A stretch of 64,000 nt of DNA. It comes from Planctomycetota bacterium (GTDB taxonomy: Bacteria; Planctomycetota; J058; JAJDCP01). Below, piece after piece: positions 45,738 to 54,305 of this stretch. Location of the stretch: positions 1 through 64,000 of the forward strand of contig JAJDCP010000011.1 in assembly GCA_029260765.1 (NCBI GenBank). The letters are read 5' to 3'. Position numbers and translations under genes: made by a program. The notes below the pieces were generated by a model. The model searched no databases. It saw only the letters and a list, made by a program, of their open reading frames with translations, and was not told the origin of the DNA. The first letter of the stretch is position 1, and each line of letters starts with the position of its first letter.

Positions 45738-46592
45738 ATGAAGATCATCTCCTGGAACATCGCCCATTCAATCGAGCCGTGGCATGTGCTGGCCGCCAGC
45801 GATGCCGATGTCGCTCTGCTCCAGGAGGCGGGCGCGCCGCCTGAAGGGCTTGAACTCGAAGTCGATGACCTTCCCTGGAAGACCGCGAGTGGCACATCGA
45901 CGCGGAACTGGCGTACCGCGATTGTCCGGCTGTCGGACAGGGTCAAGTTGCGCTGGCGACAGCCATGCCCCCTGACAGAGGCTGACTACAGGGATCTGCG
46001 AGTGAGCCTGCCCGGCACGTTGGCCGTCGCCGATGCCGAAGACATCGCGAGCGGTGAGGTGGTGACCCTGGTCTCGATGTACGCGCCGTGGGAAGAGCCT
46101 GTCTCCGAGGCTTCAAGCTCATGGATCTTCGCCGATGGCTCCGTGCATCGACTCATCTCCGATGTGTCGGCGCTTGTCGGGCGCCAGGCAGTTCAGCCCA
46201 TCATCGCCACCGGTGATCTCAACATCCTGCGCGCTTATGGGGAGCGGGGCAGCCCCTATTGGGCGCGGCGTTACGCGACGGTGTTCGAGCGCATGGAGGC
46301 CATCGGAATGCCGTTTGTCGGGCCGCGGAGTCCGTATGGGATTCAAGCAGATCCGTGGCCCGCCGAGTTGCCACGAGACAGCACGACGGTGCCGACGTTC
46401 CGGCCGCAGCGCCAAGATCCAACCTCGGCAGTGCGGCAGCTGGACTTTGTGTTTGCCTCGACAGCTTTGCACGAGCAGTTGCGGGTCCGAGCGCTGAATG
46501 CCCCGGAAGAGTGGGGGCCGAGTGATCATTGTCGGATTTTTATCGATACTATTCCTTGCCCATTTCAAGAGAACGAACTGCCTCGAGCGTGA
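45738..46592 (+). CDS. endonuclease/exonuclease/phosphatase (EEP) family protein
   Basis: A 284-aa protein of the EEP superfamily. The opening MKIISWNIAH carries the catalytic Asn; LLQEAGAP carries the Mg-binding Glu. PIIATGDLNILRAYG gives the Asp/Asn pair, LDFVFAS the late Asp and WGPSDHCRIFID the catalytic Asp-His. Members cleave phosphodiesters in DNA, RNA, lipids or inositol phosphates, and the substrate cannot be set here. It starts 61 bases after the helicase stop on the same strand, with GGAAAAC before the ATG, so the two may be co-transcribed. The 405-bp spacer downstream shows no gene I can support. Confidence 0.88.
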   Translation: MKIISWNIAHSIEPWHVLAASDADVALLQEAGAPPEGLELEVDDLPWKTASGTSTRNWRTAIVRLSDRVKLRWRQPCPLTEADYRDLRVSLPGTLAVADAEDIASGEVVTLVSMYAPWEEPVSEASSSWIFADGSVHRLISDVSALVGRQAVQPIIATGDLNILRAYGERGSPYWARRYATVFERMEAIGMPFVGPRSPYGIQADPWPAELPRDSTTVPTFRPQRQDPTSAVRQLDFVFASTALHEQLRVRALNAPEEWGPSDHCRIFIDTIPCPFQENELPRA

Positions 46593-46997
46593 AGACTGGC
46601 ACCTGTTGGCCGGAATCGCGACCCATCCGAAAGGCGTCAAGATGGACGTGAAGCCTTCGCCATCGTCGCCCAAAAACACCCGCGTCGATGGTAAGGGCTT
46701 GGGTCTCGACATAATCCCGGGGGTTCTGTTGCGTTATCCCCGAACCCGATCATCATCGTCCTCCTGATGGCGGTCCTGCGCGCCTTCGCCATAACAGCCG
46801 CGTTCACCGAGCAGACTTTCGTCATCGTGTTACCATGTCCCGCCAGTCATTACCCGTTTATGGCTGATGTCTAGCCAGGGGATAAGGAATCCTACTTTGA
46901 GGCCTGCTCTCTACCGCAGATTTCCCTATACGGGCGCTCTCCCATGCCTGGCATGCCCCGTGCTCTGCGAACCCAAGCCGCACGCTGGAGACCGTTG

Positions 46998-48008
46998 ATG
47001 CCAGGCCTGTGCGTCCATCACGACGGCGACTTCTACCTGCCCGCGCTCGACCTGTGGGTCGATGCGACCACCCCACGCCCACGCACCTTCGTCAGTCACG
47101 CCCACACCGACCACTACGCAGCCCACGAGGCCATCGTCTGCTCGCCCGAAACCTCGGGGATGCTCAGCATGCTCAGCCCTTACGGCGAGACCCCGCCGCC
47201 GCGCTATCCGATGGAATTCCACAAGCCGCTCGACTACCGGGGCGCCCGCATCGAGCTTCTGCAGAGCGGCCATATCCTCGGCGCGGCGATGCTCCATGTC
47301 GAGCTCGGCGACGAGACCTTCCTTTACGCTGGGGACATCCGGCCGAGCGGGTCCCAGGTGGTTCCGCCCGCGAAGATACGGCACGCCCGCCAGCTCGTCG
47401 TCGAGGACACCTTCGGCGCCTTCGCTGCCGACTTCCTCGAGCCCAGGGAAGGCGCCGAACGGGTCGTGGACCACTGCCACCAAAGTCTGAGCCGGGGCGC
47501 CACTCCCATCGTCGTGACGACCGGGAACTGCGGGAAAACCCAGGAAATTGTGCAGGCCCTGGTGAGCGCGGGGCTGCGCGTTGCACTGCAACCGAAGATC
47601 TTCCGCTTCTGTCAGGTCTTCGCCCGCCTGGGCGTTTCCCTCTTCGGCTTCGATAAGCTGCCGGTACGCCGAGCGGCAAACGGGCCGGGAGATGGCGGAC
47701 TCGTGCTCGGCAACTTCGACACCGACGTGGTCGTGGTTACGCGCAGCTTTCTCGAATACATGCCCGAGCTACCCGAGCTGCTCGCACCCTCGTTTCGGAT
47801 CCTGGTCTCTGGTTGGGCGCTCTCCGAAGAGGCGGAGGACTATGACGCCTCGGTGCCCTGGAGCGACCACGCCAGCCGGGACCAGTTGCTGCGCTTTGTC
47901 GAGGACGTCCGCCCCGAAGAAGTCTGGACCTTTGCGGGCCGAGGAGAGCTGGTCGAGGAGTTGCGGCGCCGGGGCTACCGCGCGCAGCATTTCGGGGCGG
48001 CGCATTGA
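46998..48008 (+). CDS. metallo-beta-lactamase-fold nuclease
   Basis: A 336-aa MBL-fold protein of the RNase J/CPSF-like and ligase-associated exonuclease type. The zinc motif SHAHTDHY is at His34, His36, Asp38 and His39. Later ligands are plausible in HILGAAMLHV, FLYAGDIRPSG and the C-terminal VPWSDHASRDQLL. The ATG chosen has GGAG seven bases upstream; the frame stays open 18 codons further without support. Its stop overlaps the ATG of the DEDDh exonuclease by one base, so the pair is coupled. Expected activity is nucleic-acid processing. Confidence 0.85.
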   Translation: MPGLCVHHDGDFYLPALDLWVDATTPRPRTFVSHAHTDHYAAHEAIVCSPETSGMLSMLSPYGETPPPRYPMEFHKPLDYRGARIELLQSGHILGAAMLHVELGDETFLYAGDIRPSGSQVVPPAKIRHARQLVVEDTFGAFAADFLEPREGAERVVDHCHQSLSRGATPIVVTTGNCGKTQEIVQALVSAGLRVALQPKIFRFCQVFARLGVSLFGFDKLPVRRAANGPGDGGLVLGNFDTDVVVVTRSFLEYMPELPELLAPSFRILVSGWALSEEAEDYDASVPWSDHASRDQLLRFVEDVRPEEVWTFAGRGELVEELRRRGYRAQHFGAAH

Positions 48009-48838
48009 TGGCGAAGCCCCTGGTGTATGTCGCCGTGGATCTCGAGACGACCGGTGTGCAGGCCTACCGTGACGATATTGTTGAGATCGCGGCTGTCCAC
48101 TTCGAAGACGGCGTGCCCGCCAAGCGTTGGAGCAGCCTCGTCCGATCACGCGTGCCGATGCCGGAAGAGGCTTTCGAGATCCATGGCCTGGGCGACGCAG
48201 ACCTGGGGACCGCAGCCAGGATCGAAGACGTGCTGCCGGACTTTGTCGAACTGGTCGGTGCGCTGCCGATTGTGGCGCACAACGCGGGCTTCGACGTCGG
48301 GTTTTTGAGTCGCGAGTTGGCGGCGCAGGGTCTCGAGGCCTCGGTGCCCGTGATCGACACCCTGAAGGTCGCACGCGAGCGTCTACCGAGGCAACGGGTG
48401 AAGACTCTCGATGCGCTGTGCCGTCGCTTGGGAGTAAGGCGTCCGCGTAAGCACCGAGCAGAGGCGGACGCCGTGGCCGCAGGCTTGCTGCTATGGAAAA
48501 TGCTGGGCAACGATGGTGTCGAACGCCGAAAGCGCTTCGCCCGCTACCTTCGCACCGGCATGCGTCTCGAGCCCATGTTCCAGGGAACTTGGAGCCACGA
48601 CCCCGACGTCTTGCGCCTGCACCGGCAATGCCCGCCGGGCTGCCATGTCGAGATCGACTACGCCTCAGGCTACCAGCCTCACAAGCGCGTCGTGACCGTG
48701 GAGTTCTTCAGTCGCACGCAGAGAGCCGTCTACCTCGTGGGCGCTTGTCATGACAGCCGGCTGGAGCGAAGGACTTTCAGGGTCGACCGGATTGTGTCGT
48801 GGCGGCGGATCCGTAATCCGTTTGAGCACTTGCCCTGA
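48008..48838 (+). CDS. DEDDh exonuclease fused to a WYL-like domain
   Basis: A 276-aa protein. Residues 1-165 form a DnaQ/PolC-type 3'-5' exonuclease with all acidic residues visible: Asp11 and Glu13 in VAVDLETTG, Asp96 in HNAGFD, and His149 and Asp154 in HRAEADA. The C-terminal ~90 residues (HVEIDYASGYQPHKRVVTVE, AVYLVGACHDSRLE and RTFRVDRI) match a WYL-type fold, which binds nucleic acids or nucleotides and often controls defence genes. This domain order is uncommon. Coupled to the MBL nuclease upstream. Together they look like an end-processing module. Confidence 0.85.
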   Translation: MAKPLVYVAVDLETTGVQAYRDDIVEIAAVHFEDGVPAKRWSSLVRSRVPMPEEAFEIHGLGDADLGTAARIEDVLPDFVELVGALPIVAHNAGFDVGFLSRELAAQGLEASVPVIDTLKVARERLPRQRVKTLDALCRRLGVRRPRKHRAEADAVAAGLLLWKMLGNDGVERRKRFARYLRTGMRLEPMFQGTWSHDPDVLRLHRQCPPGCHVEIDYASGYQPHKRVVTVEFFSRTQRAVYLVGACHDSRLERRTFRVDRIVSWRRIRNPFEHLP

Positions 48839-48985
48839 TAGGGAACCCCGAACTCTACCAGCGCTCTGCACGGGGCGCAGTTGAAGAGTCTGTGGAATTC
48901 CCCGGGCACCGTTTACCTGATGTCGCTCGCCACCAGAGCCACCCCAGCCGATACTCCTTTCAACATCGATACCTGGCGCTACTCT

Positions 48986-49016
48986 GAGGCCCGCGAAATC
49001 GCGCTTCGCGGGCCTC
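48986..49016. other. strong hairpin in intergenic region
   Basis: A perfect 12-bp inverted repeat (GAGGCCCGCGAA / TTCGCGGGCCTC) with a 7-base loop lies in the 434-bp spacer between the exonuclease-WYL gene and the large kinase gene. CTGCCCTTGACGGCAC follows it, faintly like the sequence after the hairpins of repeat copies A and B. It may end the upstream transcript, though no U tract follows. The remaining spacer shows no gene. Confidence 0.6.
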
Positions 49017-49272
49017 TGCCCTTGACGGCACAAAGGCGAGGAAGAAGAAGCACGGGAATCAGAACCAGGCTGATCTCCGTCTTCTTGGAACCAGAGGCAG
49101 GGGAAGGCTCACGCCCGGAATCCGGCGGGTTCTTTGGGGGCATTTGCCACAAAGACCCTTGGATCTGGAAAACAAGCTGGGTTTTCTCGCCGGAGGCCCA
49201 CCTGCGCAGCTTGCATGTACTCCTCATACCACTAATACTTCTACGAGCACCATAGATTTGAGAGGACCAGCC

Positions 49273-52200
49273 ATGCCCCTGAGTAGCGATCAGGAGACGC
49301 GTCTGTGGGATCGCTGGGAATCTCTGCTGCGGTCGCGTTCGTACCTCGGCGACCCAGAGTCATCCCTCGATACGCCCTTGGCCCCGCAAGCCCTGGAAGC
49401 GAGTTTCCTGCCTGCCGAATGGTGCGGCCCGGATCAGCTGGCACCAGAGCCCCCATCCAGGCAGGAACTTCCGGACGCCTGCAAAACCACCCTCGCGTTT
49501 CACGATGCTTTTGAAGTTACCGAAGTGCTTGGACGCGGGGGGATGGGGACTGTTTTCCGGGCACGACAGGTGTCGCTTGAACGTGATGTGGCGCTCAAAC
49601 AGCTGACTCCGAAACGCGGTCGCAGCACTCCGGCCATGGTCCGTTTGTTTCGGGACGAAGCTCGACTGATGGGAAGGCTGGAACATCCCAATATCATGCC
49701 GATCCATGGGGCATACATTCGTGGAGAAGGTGAGACGTCGTTCTTGGTCATGAAGCTGCTGGAAGCCCGGCCTTGGAGCGAGATTCTCAACGAGCGCCCC
49801 GCAGACCTCAGCTTTCATCTACACGTCCTGCTCCAAGTAAGCCAAGCGGTTTCGTTCGCTCATAGCCGGGGCATTGTTCACAATGATCTCAAGCCCTCGA
49901 ACGTCCTATTGGGCGATTTCGGCGAGGTTCGAGTGGCCGATTGGGGCCTTGCCGCCTGTTTTACGAATCGGTTGAAGGAGGTCGGCCTTCGCCACGTTAC
50001 GGACATCAGAAGTCCCTGTGGGACTCCAGCGTACATGGCTCCGGAGCTTGCGGAGGGTCTGGGCGACCAAGTCGGGCCCCACACGGACGTGTTCCTTCTT
50101 GGGGGGATCCTCTACAGAATACTCCACCGCACGCCACCGCACCGGGGCAAGACTGCTTGGGACGTCATCGTCAGCGCGGCGCAGGGGGTCCAACCGCCGC
50201 CCCACGAGTCGGTGGCTACCGAACTCGAGGACATTTACCGTCAGGCCATGGCGTTCGACCCGAAGGAGCGCTTCGGGAACGCACGGGAGTTCCACGCCGC
50301 CCTTGCAAGCTTCTTGAGTCACAAAGAGAGCGTCGCTATCGAGTCTCATGCGCGTAGGACACTCCAACGCTGCAAGCTTGCTGAGCTATCGAAACTGCGG
50401 CAGCCTGAAGGGGCACACGTCAAGATCTATGATCTGCTCAACCAAGCGGTGGGAGCCTTCCAACAGGCCAGCCGCCTTTGGCCTGAGAAGACCAGTGCGC
50501 GTCTAGGGATCATAGAGTCGAGACTCCAATTCGCACAAACGGCATGCGCCCGCGGGGATCTCTCCTTAGCCGAGACCCAACTCCTCCAATGCGATCCAAG
50601 ACATTTGGATGAGGCGCCCGACGAACTGGAGGCCGCATGGAAGGGACTTCGAGAGACTGTCGCTCTGGCACACAGCAAGCGCACGAGAGAGGGCCTCTTC
50701 CGCAAACGGCTGCAATTCGCGTTGGCAGCCTCGCTGGTTCTCGTTGTGGGCATTTTGGTGTCGAGCGTGGTCTTGTTGAAGACGGAGGTGAAGCAGACCT
50801 TGGCCGAAAAAGCGGCCAAGGTGCTTGCTCTCCATAACCTGGAACTGGAAAAATCGGCCAGTGACAGAGCCTTTGAACAGCTGCGAGCGGAAAAGGCTAC
50901 GGCCGAGATGCGAGGACAAATCGCAGTCCAAGCACTTCTGAAGATGTCTCACCCATTCCAGATCGCGCTTCAACATGAGTTTGCTGACCAACGCTCCCTA
51001 CAGATCGCCAAGGAGTTGCTTGTGACCGTCATCGACGGGTGGGAGCAGTTGCGCAGAGCAGAAATCGCGCAGGCCTTCGCTTTATTCGGAGACGCCATGG
51101 TTCATCTCTACTCCGGTGACATGCAAGGGCTGATCGATGGCGATGCAGCAGGTGCAGTGCAGCACTACGAGGCGGCCCATTCGGATCTCGTGGCACTTCA
51201 TGACTCTGATCTAATCACGCTCGATTCTGCGGAGATCGTAAATCAGCTTTTCCGATGCAAGCAGAGTCTCGGGCACATGCACCAGAGGCTTGGCCAATCC
51301 GAGGCTGCTCTCGAGTACGCGGTGCCGGCCTTCACGCACTGGCAAAGCAAGGCAATGGGAAACGCGACGAGCGAGAGTGACGTCCTGAACTTTGCGACCG
51401 CCGCCGAGATTCTCGCCCGGATCTACCTGGAGCTAGGTCAACAGACAGAGGGGCACTCCACAATCGGAGAGTCGCTCCGCATTCAGGACGAATACCATGC
51501 CCGTCTTAGCAAGGCAGGGGCGACTCCAAGTGCCGATGCGATGTTGTACCTTTCCTCCACCATGTACAAACGCGCACGCAGCCTCGAGGCAATAGGCGAT
51601 CCCCGGACTGCTCACAACCTGTTTGTGAGAGCAACGGTGTACGCAGAATCGGCTTCGGTATGGCAGCCAGAACGGCTTAGCGCGCAAAGCAACTACGCGA
51701 TCATCCTGAACGGACTTGCGGCAAACCTAGCGAACAGTGGCCATGCGCACGAAGCAGAGACGGCTGCTGTCCGAGCAGTTGAGATCTTGGCCAAGGTCCG
51801 CGCCATGAGTCCCAGGAGCGCGGAGAGCGCGTTCCAACTCGCGCAAGGCAAAGGAACGCTTGCTGTTTGCCTTGCCAAGACAGAAAGACACACCATCGCG
51901 CTCCAAGAGATCCAAGAGGCTATTACGGTTCAAGAAGAAGTGCCGCGCTCGCGCATCGGGGCTGAACTACAGCTGGCACAGTTACGCATCCGGCTCGCAA
52001 AGATCTTGCTCATGCAATCTCGGAGCGATGAGGCCGAGGACCCGCTAATAGAAGCACAACTCGCACTGAGCGGGTTGCTTGTCCAAGCGCCAGAACGGGT
52101 AGATGTCGTCTTGCACTTGTTGGATTGCCACCGGACAACTTCTCGCCTATTGGAACAAGGTGGCGACTACGAAGGATCGTACGAAATCCTCACACAGTCG

Positions 52201-53220
52201 TTCGAAATGCTAGCGCAACTCGACGAAGAGATGTGTCAGCTGACCTCGGTCAAACTCCGGCTTGGCGAAGTCTACTCAAGGATGAGCCGAGCCTTGAAGC
52301 ACCTTCGAAGGATTCCGGAAAGCCGCGAAGCACTTCACCAGGCGCTCCAGATCCATCAGGCGCCTGTCAAGAACGCAGACGAATCCCACCAGTTTCGCCT
52401 GTCACTCGGCGCGAACCTGCGCGAGTTGGCGATTCACTGTGAGATGGACGGCGAGATTGACGCGTCGCTGGACCATTTGCGACGCTCAACCGAGCTGTTG
52501 CGACAACTCAGGGCGAGCGACAGCGGAAATGTCGATCTAAAAGTAGAGCTCGCGACCAGCTGTTCATTCTTGGGACGGCTGCTCTTTCTCCGCCAGCGGA
52601 ATGAAGACGCAAGGTCGCTCTTTCTCGAATGCCTGAAAGTCGACCCTGGAAACACAGAGGCCTTTCGGTATCTGGGCGACACCACGTTGTTCCTAGAGGG
52701 CCCAGAGGCAAGCACTCCTTGGTACCGTAGGGCCTGTGAGGTCTCAGACTGGAGGGTTCACGAACTCCACCTGCGCGCAGCGTTGGCCGGAGTACAGCTT
52801 GGAGATACGGAACTCGCGGCACAAGAACTTGGGGAGGCATTCTCTACTGCAGGGACCATTCGAGGACAACAGGAGGTCGTCCTGTTTGCCGGCGCGTACC
52901 GAGCCTTTTTCGGCATCGAGCAAAACGAGCTCCCCCGCATTGAAGGAGCCTTCGATTGGTATCGAATTGTCGCCCGCCTGTTTCTGGGTGAGTTGTCGCT
53001 ACAAGAAGCCGGCCTGCAACTGCAGGATCTGCGCGCAAGACAGGCACTAGCCCCATCCGTTTCTGCAGAGATCGACTATTACTTGTCTGTCTATTGCTCT
53101 CTGCATCGTGATCAGGAACGCGCCGTGAGCTACTCTCAATCTGGATACCTGCAAAAGAACATGGCTCCGGACGGTTTTGTCTACGTCTGGGCAATGACTC
53201 TTCAGCAGAGCCACCAATGA
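49273..53220 (+). CDS. giant Ser/Thr kinase-like protein with TPR-type C-terminus
   Basis: A 1315-aa protein. The kinase domain (about 80-350) has VLGRGGMGTVFRARQ and the Lys in DVALKQL, but the catalytic loop is HNDLKPSN (the usual Arg is Asn) and the Mg motif is ADWGLA (Phe replaced by Trp). Both catalytic Asps remain, so activity is still possible. A single membrane segment lies near 480-500 (LQFALAASLVLVVGILVSSV), followed by a coiled coil and about 750 residues of helical repeats of TPR type. The ATG has AGAGGACCAGCC upstream. GC content is lower than in core genes. The YkgJ-like gene starts 16 bases later, probably the same operon. Confidence 0.9.
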   Translation: MPLSSDQETRLWDRWESLLRSRSYLGDPESSLDTPLAPQALEASFLPAEWCGPDQLAPEPPSRQELPDACKTTLAFHDAFEVTEVLGRGGMGTVFRARQVSLERDVALKQLTPKRGRSTPAMVRLFRDEARLMGRLEHPNIMPIHGAYIRGEGETSFLVMKLLEARPWSEILNERPADLSFHLHVLLQVSQAVSFAHSRGIVHNDLKPSNVLLGDFGEVRVADWGLAACFTNRLKEVGLRHVTDIRSPCGTPAYMAPELAEGLGDQVGPHTDVFLLGGILYRILHRTPPHRGKTAWDVIVSAAQGVQPPPHESVATELEDIYRQAMAFDPKERFGNAREFHAALASFLSHKESVAIESHARRTLQRCKLAELSKLRQPEGAHVKIYDLLNQAVGAFQQASRLWPEKTSARLGIIESRLQFAQTACARGDLSLAETQLLQCDPRHLDEAPDELEAAWKGLRETVALAHSKRTREGLFRKRLQFALAASLVLVVGILVSSVVLLKTEVKQTLAEKAAKVLALHNLELEKSASDRAFEQLRAEKATAEMRGQIAVQALLKMSHPFQIALQHEFADQRSLQIAKELLVTVIDGWEQLRRAEIAQAFALFGDAMVHLYSGDMQGLIDGDAAGAVQHYEAAHSDLVALHDSDLITLDSAEIVNQLFRCKQSLGHMHQRLGQSEAALEYAVPAFTHWQSKAMGNATSESDVLNFATAAEILARIYLELGQQTEGHSTIGESLRIQDEYHARLSKAGATPSADAMLYLSSTMYKRARSLEAIGDPRTAHNLFVRATVYAESASVWQPERLSAQSNYAIILNGLAANLANSGHAHEAETAAVRAVEILAKVRAMSPRSAESAFQLAQGKGTLAVCLAKTERHTIALQEIQEAITVQEEVPRSRIGAELQLAQLRIRLAKILLMQSRSDEAEDPLIEAQLALSGLLVQAPERVDVVLHLLDCHRTTSRLLEQGGDYEGSYEILTQSFEMLAQLDEEMCQLTSVKLRLGEVYSRMSRALKHLRRIPESREALHQALQIHQAPVKNADESHQFRLSLGANLRELAIHCEMDGEIDASLDHLRRSTELLRQLRASDSGNVDLKVELATSCSFLGRLLFLRQRNEDARSLFLECLKVDPGNTEAFRYLGDTTLFLEGPEASTPWYRRACEVSDWRVHELHLRAALAGVQLGDTELAAQELGEAFSTAGTIRGQQEVVLFAGAYRAFFGIEQNELPRIEGAFDWYRIVARLFLGELSLQEAGLQLQDLRARQALAPSVSAEIDYYLSVYCSLHRDQERAVSYSQSGYLQKNMAPDGFVYVWAMTLQQSHQ

Positions 53221-53236
53221 TGGCCACGGAATCGAA

Positions 53237-53923
53237 ATGAGCAACAGCAACAAACAGCAGAATCTCCCTGCCTGGGCAGCGAAGCATCTTGTGCGTTTCG
53301 AGCATTGGATTCGGAAGAAGTCGGCGTCAGAGGCGATGCGCGAGTATCGCATGATCTTGGAGGCAGCCATTGCTGAAGCACGGGATGGGTATCTTGAAGG
53401 CCAGGAACTCGCTTGCAGACCCCACTGCAATGCCTGTTGCCACCAAATGCTGGCCGTCCAGTTGGTCGAACTCTGTGACATCTTTTTTGCCCAAGAGGCT
53501 CGTTTTTCAAAGAAGGGCTTCAAGAAGAAGCTGGCCCGAGAAATCAAACAACTCCGCCGTTGGAAGAAGATGGGTGCCGTGTTGGCACTCGACTTCACCA
53601 AAAGACAGTGGCAGGCGAAGTGGCCGTGTGTCCTCCTGGGCAAGGATGGGTTGTGTACGGCGTATGGCTCGCGTCCCATGATGTGCAGAAACCTGTTCTC
53701 GCTTACCACATGCACCTTCGACAACTATGCAGGCATTGGATCGGAAGTCATAGGACATTTGGGCAGGCACCTTCGGAGGGTCACCTTTCGGCATCTGGGG
53801 TTGGAGAGATTCTCCAAGCCCAAGCTCGATCTGGAGACCTACCAGTTTCTCCTGCCCCAGGGGATCCAGTGGATGCTCGAGGAAGCGCCGTTGGACGAGC
53901 TGCGGGAGGTGTTTCGAGCTTAG
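53237..53923 (+). CDS. YkgJ-family cysteine-cluster protein
   Basis: A 228-aa protein of the YkgJ/zinc- and iron-chelating family. CRPHCNACCHQ near residue 60 and WPCVLLGKDGLCTAYGSRPM then MCRNLF provide the conserved cysteines that bind a metal or an Fe-S cluster. The remainder is helical and basic. It follows the giant kinase with a 16-bp gap, using GGAATCGAA as its ribosome site. The family has no settled biochemical role. The 306-bp stretch downstream to the tRNA holds only the terminator described separately. Confidence 0.85.
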   Translation: MSNSNKQQNLPAWAAKHLVRFEHWIRKKSASEAMREYRMILEAAIAEARDGYLEGQELACRPHCNACCHQMLAVQLVELCDIFFAQEARFSKKGFKKKLAREIKQLRRWKKMGAVLALDFTKRQWQAKWPCVLLGKDGLCTAYGSRPMMCRNLFSLTTCTFDNYAGIGSEVIGHLGRHLRRVTFRHLGLERFSKPKLDLETYQFLLPQGIQWMLEEAPLDELREVFRA

Positions 53924-54176
53924 CGGGACCTACCCAGCGTACGCGATTCGACGGCCAGATAGATCCTGGTCGCTGGCGAAAGATCATCGTTGTTCCGGAA
54001 ACCAAAACACTGGAGTCGGATGGCCCAGAAGACACTACCTGGATTCGCATTCCGCAAGCTTCGATGCGTCCTGCTCGGCAGAGGCCGTCCGAGCCGTCGC
54101 CGACGAAGCCGAAAAGTCGCTACGCCAATCCCAGAACCCAAGACTGGCGCCGATTCTCGCCGACCCCTCCACGTGA

Positions 54177-54209
54177 CCAACAAAAACAAAAGAGGGGTCA
54201 CCCCCTCTT
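54177..54209 (-). terminator. rho-independent terminator after tRNA-Ala
   Basis: On the minus strand, an 8-bp stem (AAGAGGGG / CCCCTCTT) with loop GTGA is followed by TTGTTTTTGTT. This is a textbook intrinsic terminator about 20 bases after the tRNA 3' end. It would end both the tRNA transcript and the long envelope operon that runs into it. Confidence 0.85.
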
Positions 54210-54229
54210 CCGCTCGCAAGATCAAAAAA

Positions 54230-54302
54230 TGGAGACGATGGGGATCGAACCCACGACCTCCGGCTTGCAAAGCCGGCGCTCTCCCAGCTGAGCTACATCC
54301 CC
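54230..54302 (-). tRNA. tRNA-Ala (anticodon UGC)
   Basis: A complete 73-base cloverleaf on the minus strand. The acceptor stem is GGGGATG/CGTCTCC, the D arm GCTCAGCTGGGAGAGC, and the anticodon arm CCGGC-TTTGCAA-GCCGG with anticodon TGC. The T arm GTGGG-TTCGATC-CCCAT is followed by discriminator A. CCA is not encoded; a T run follows. It begins only four bases after the stop codon of the Lgt-like gene, so it is probably processed from the operon transcript. Confidence 0.97.
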
Positions 54303-54305
54303 GAG

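Noticed and set aside
44213..45946. 577-aa minus-strand frame opposite the helicase 3' part
   Set aside because: It overlaps the S24 and C-terminal regions, which are well supported on the plus strand.
46593..46997. small ORFs on both strands in the spacer after the EEP gene
   Set aside because: No ribosome sites, no coherent composition and no recognisable motif.
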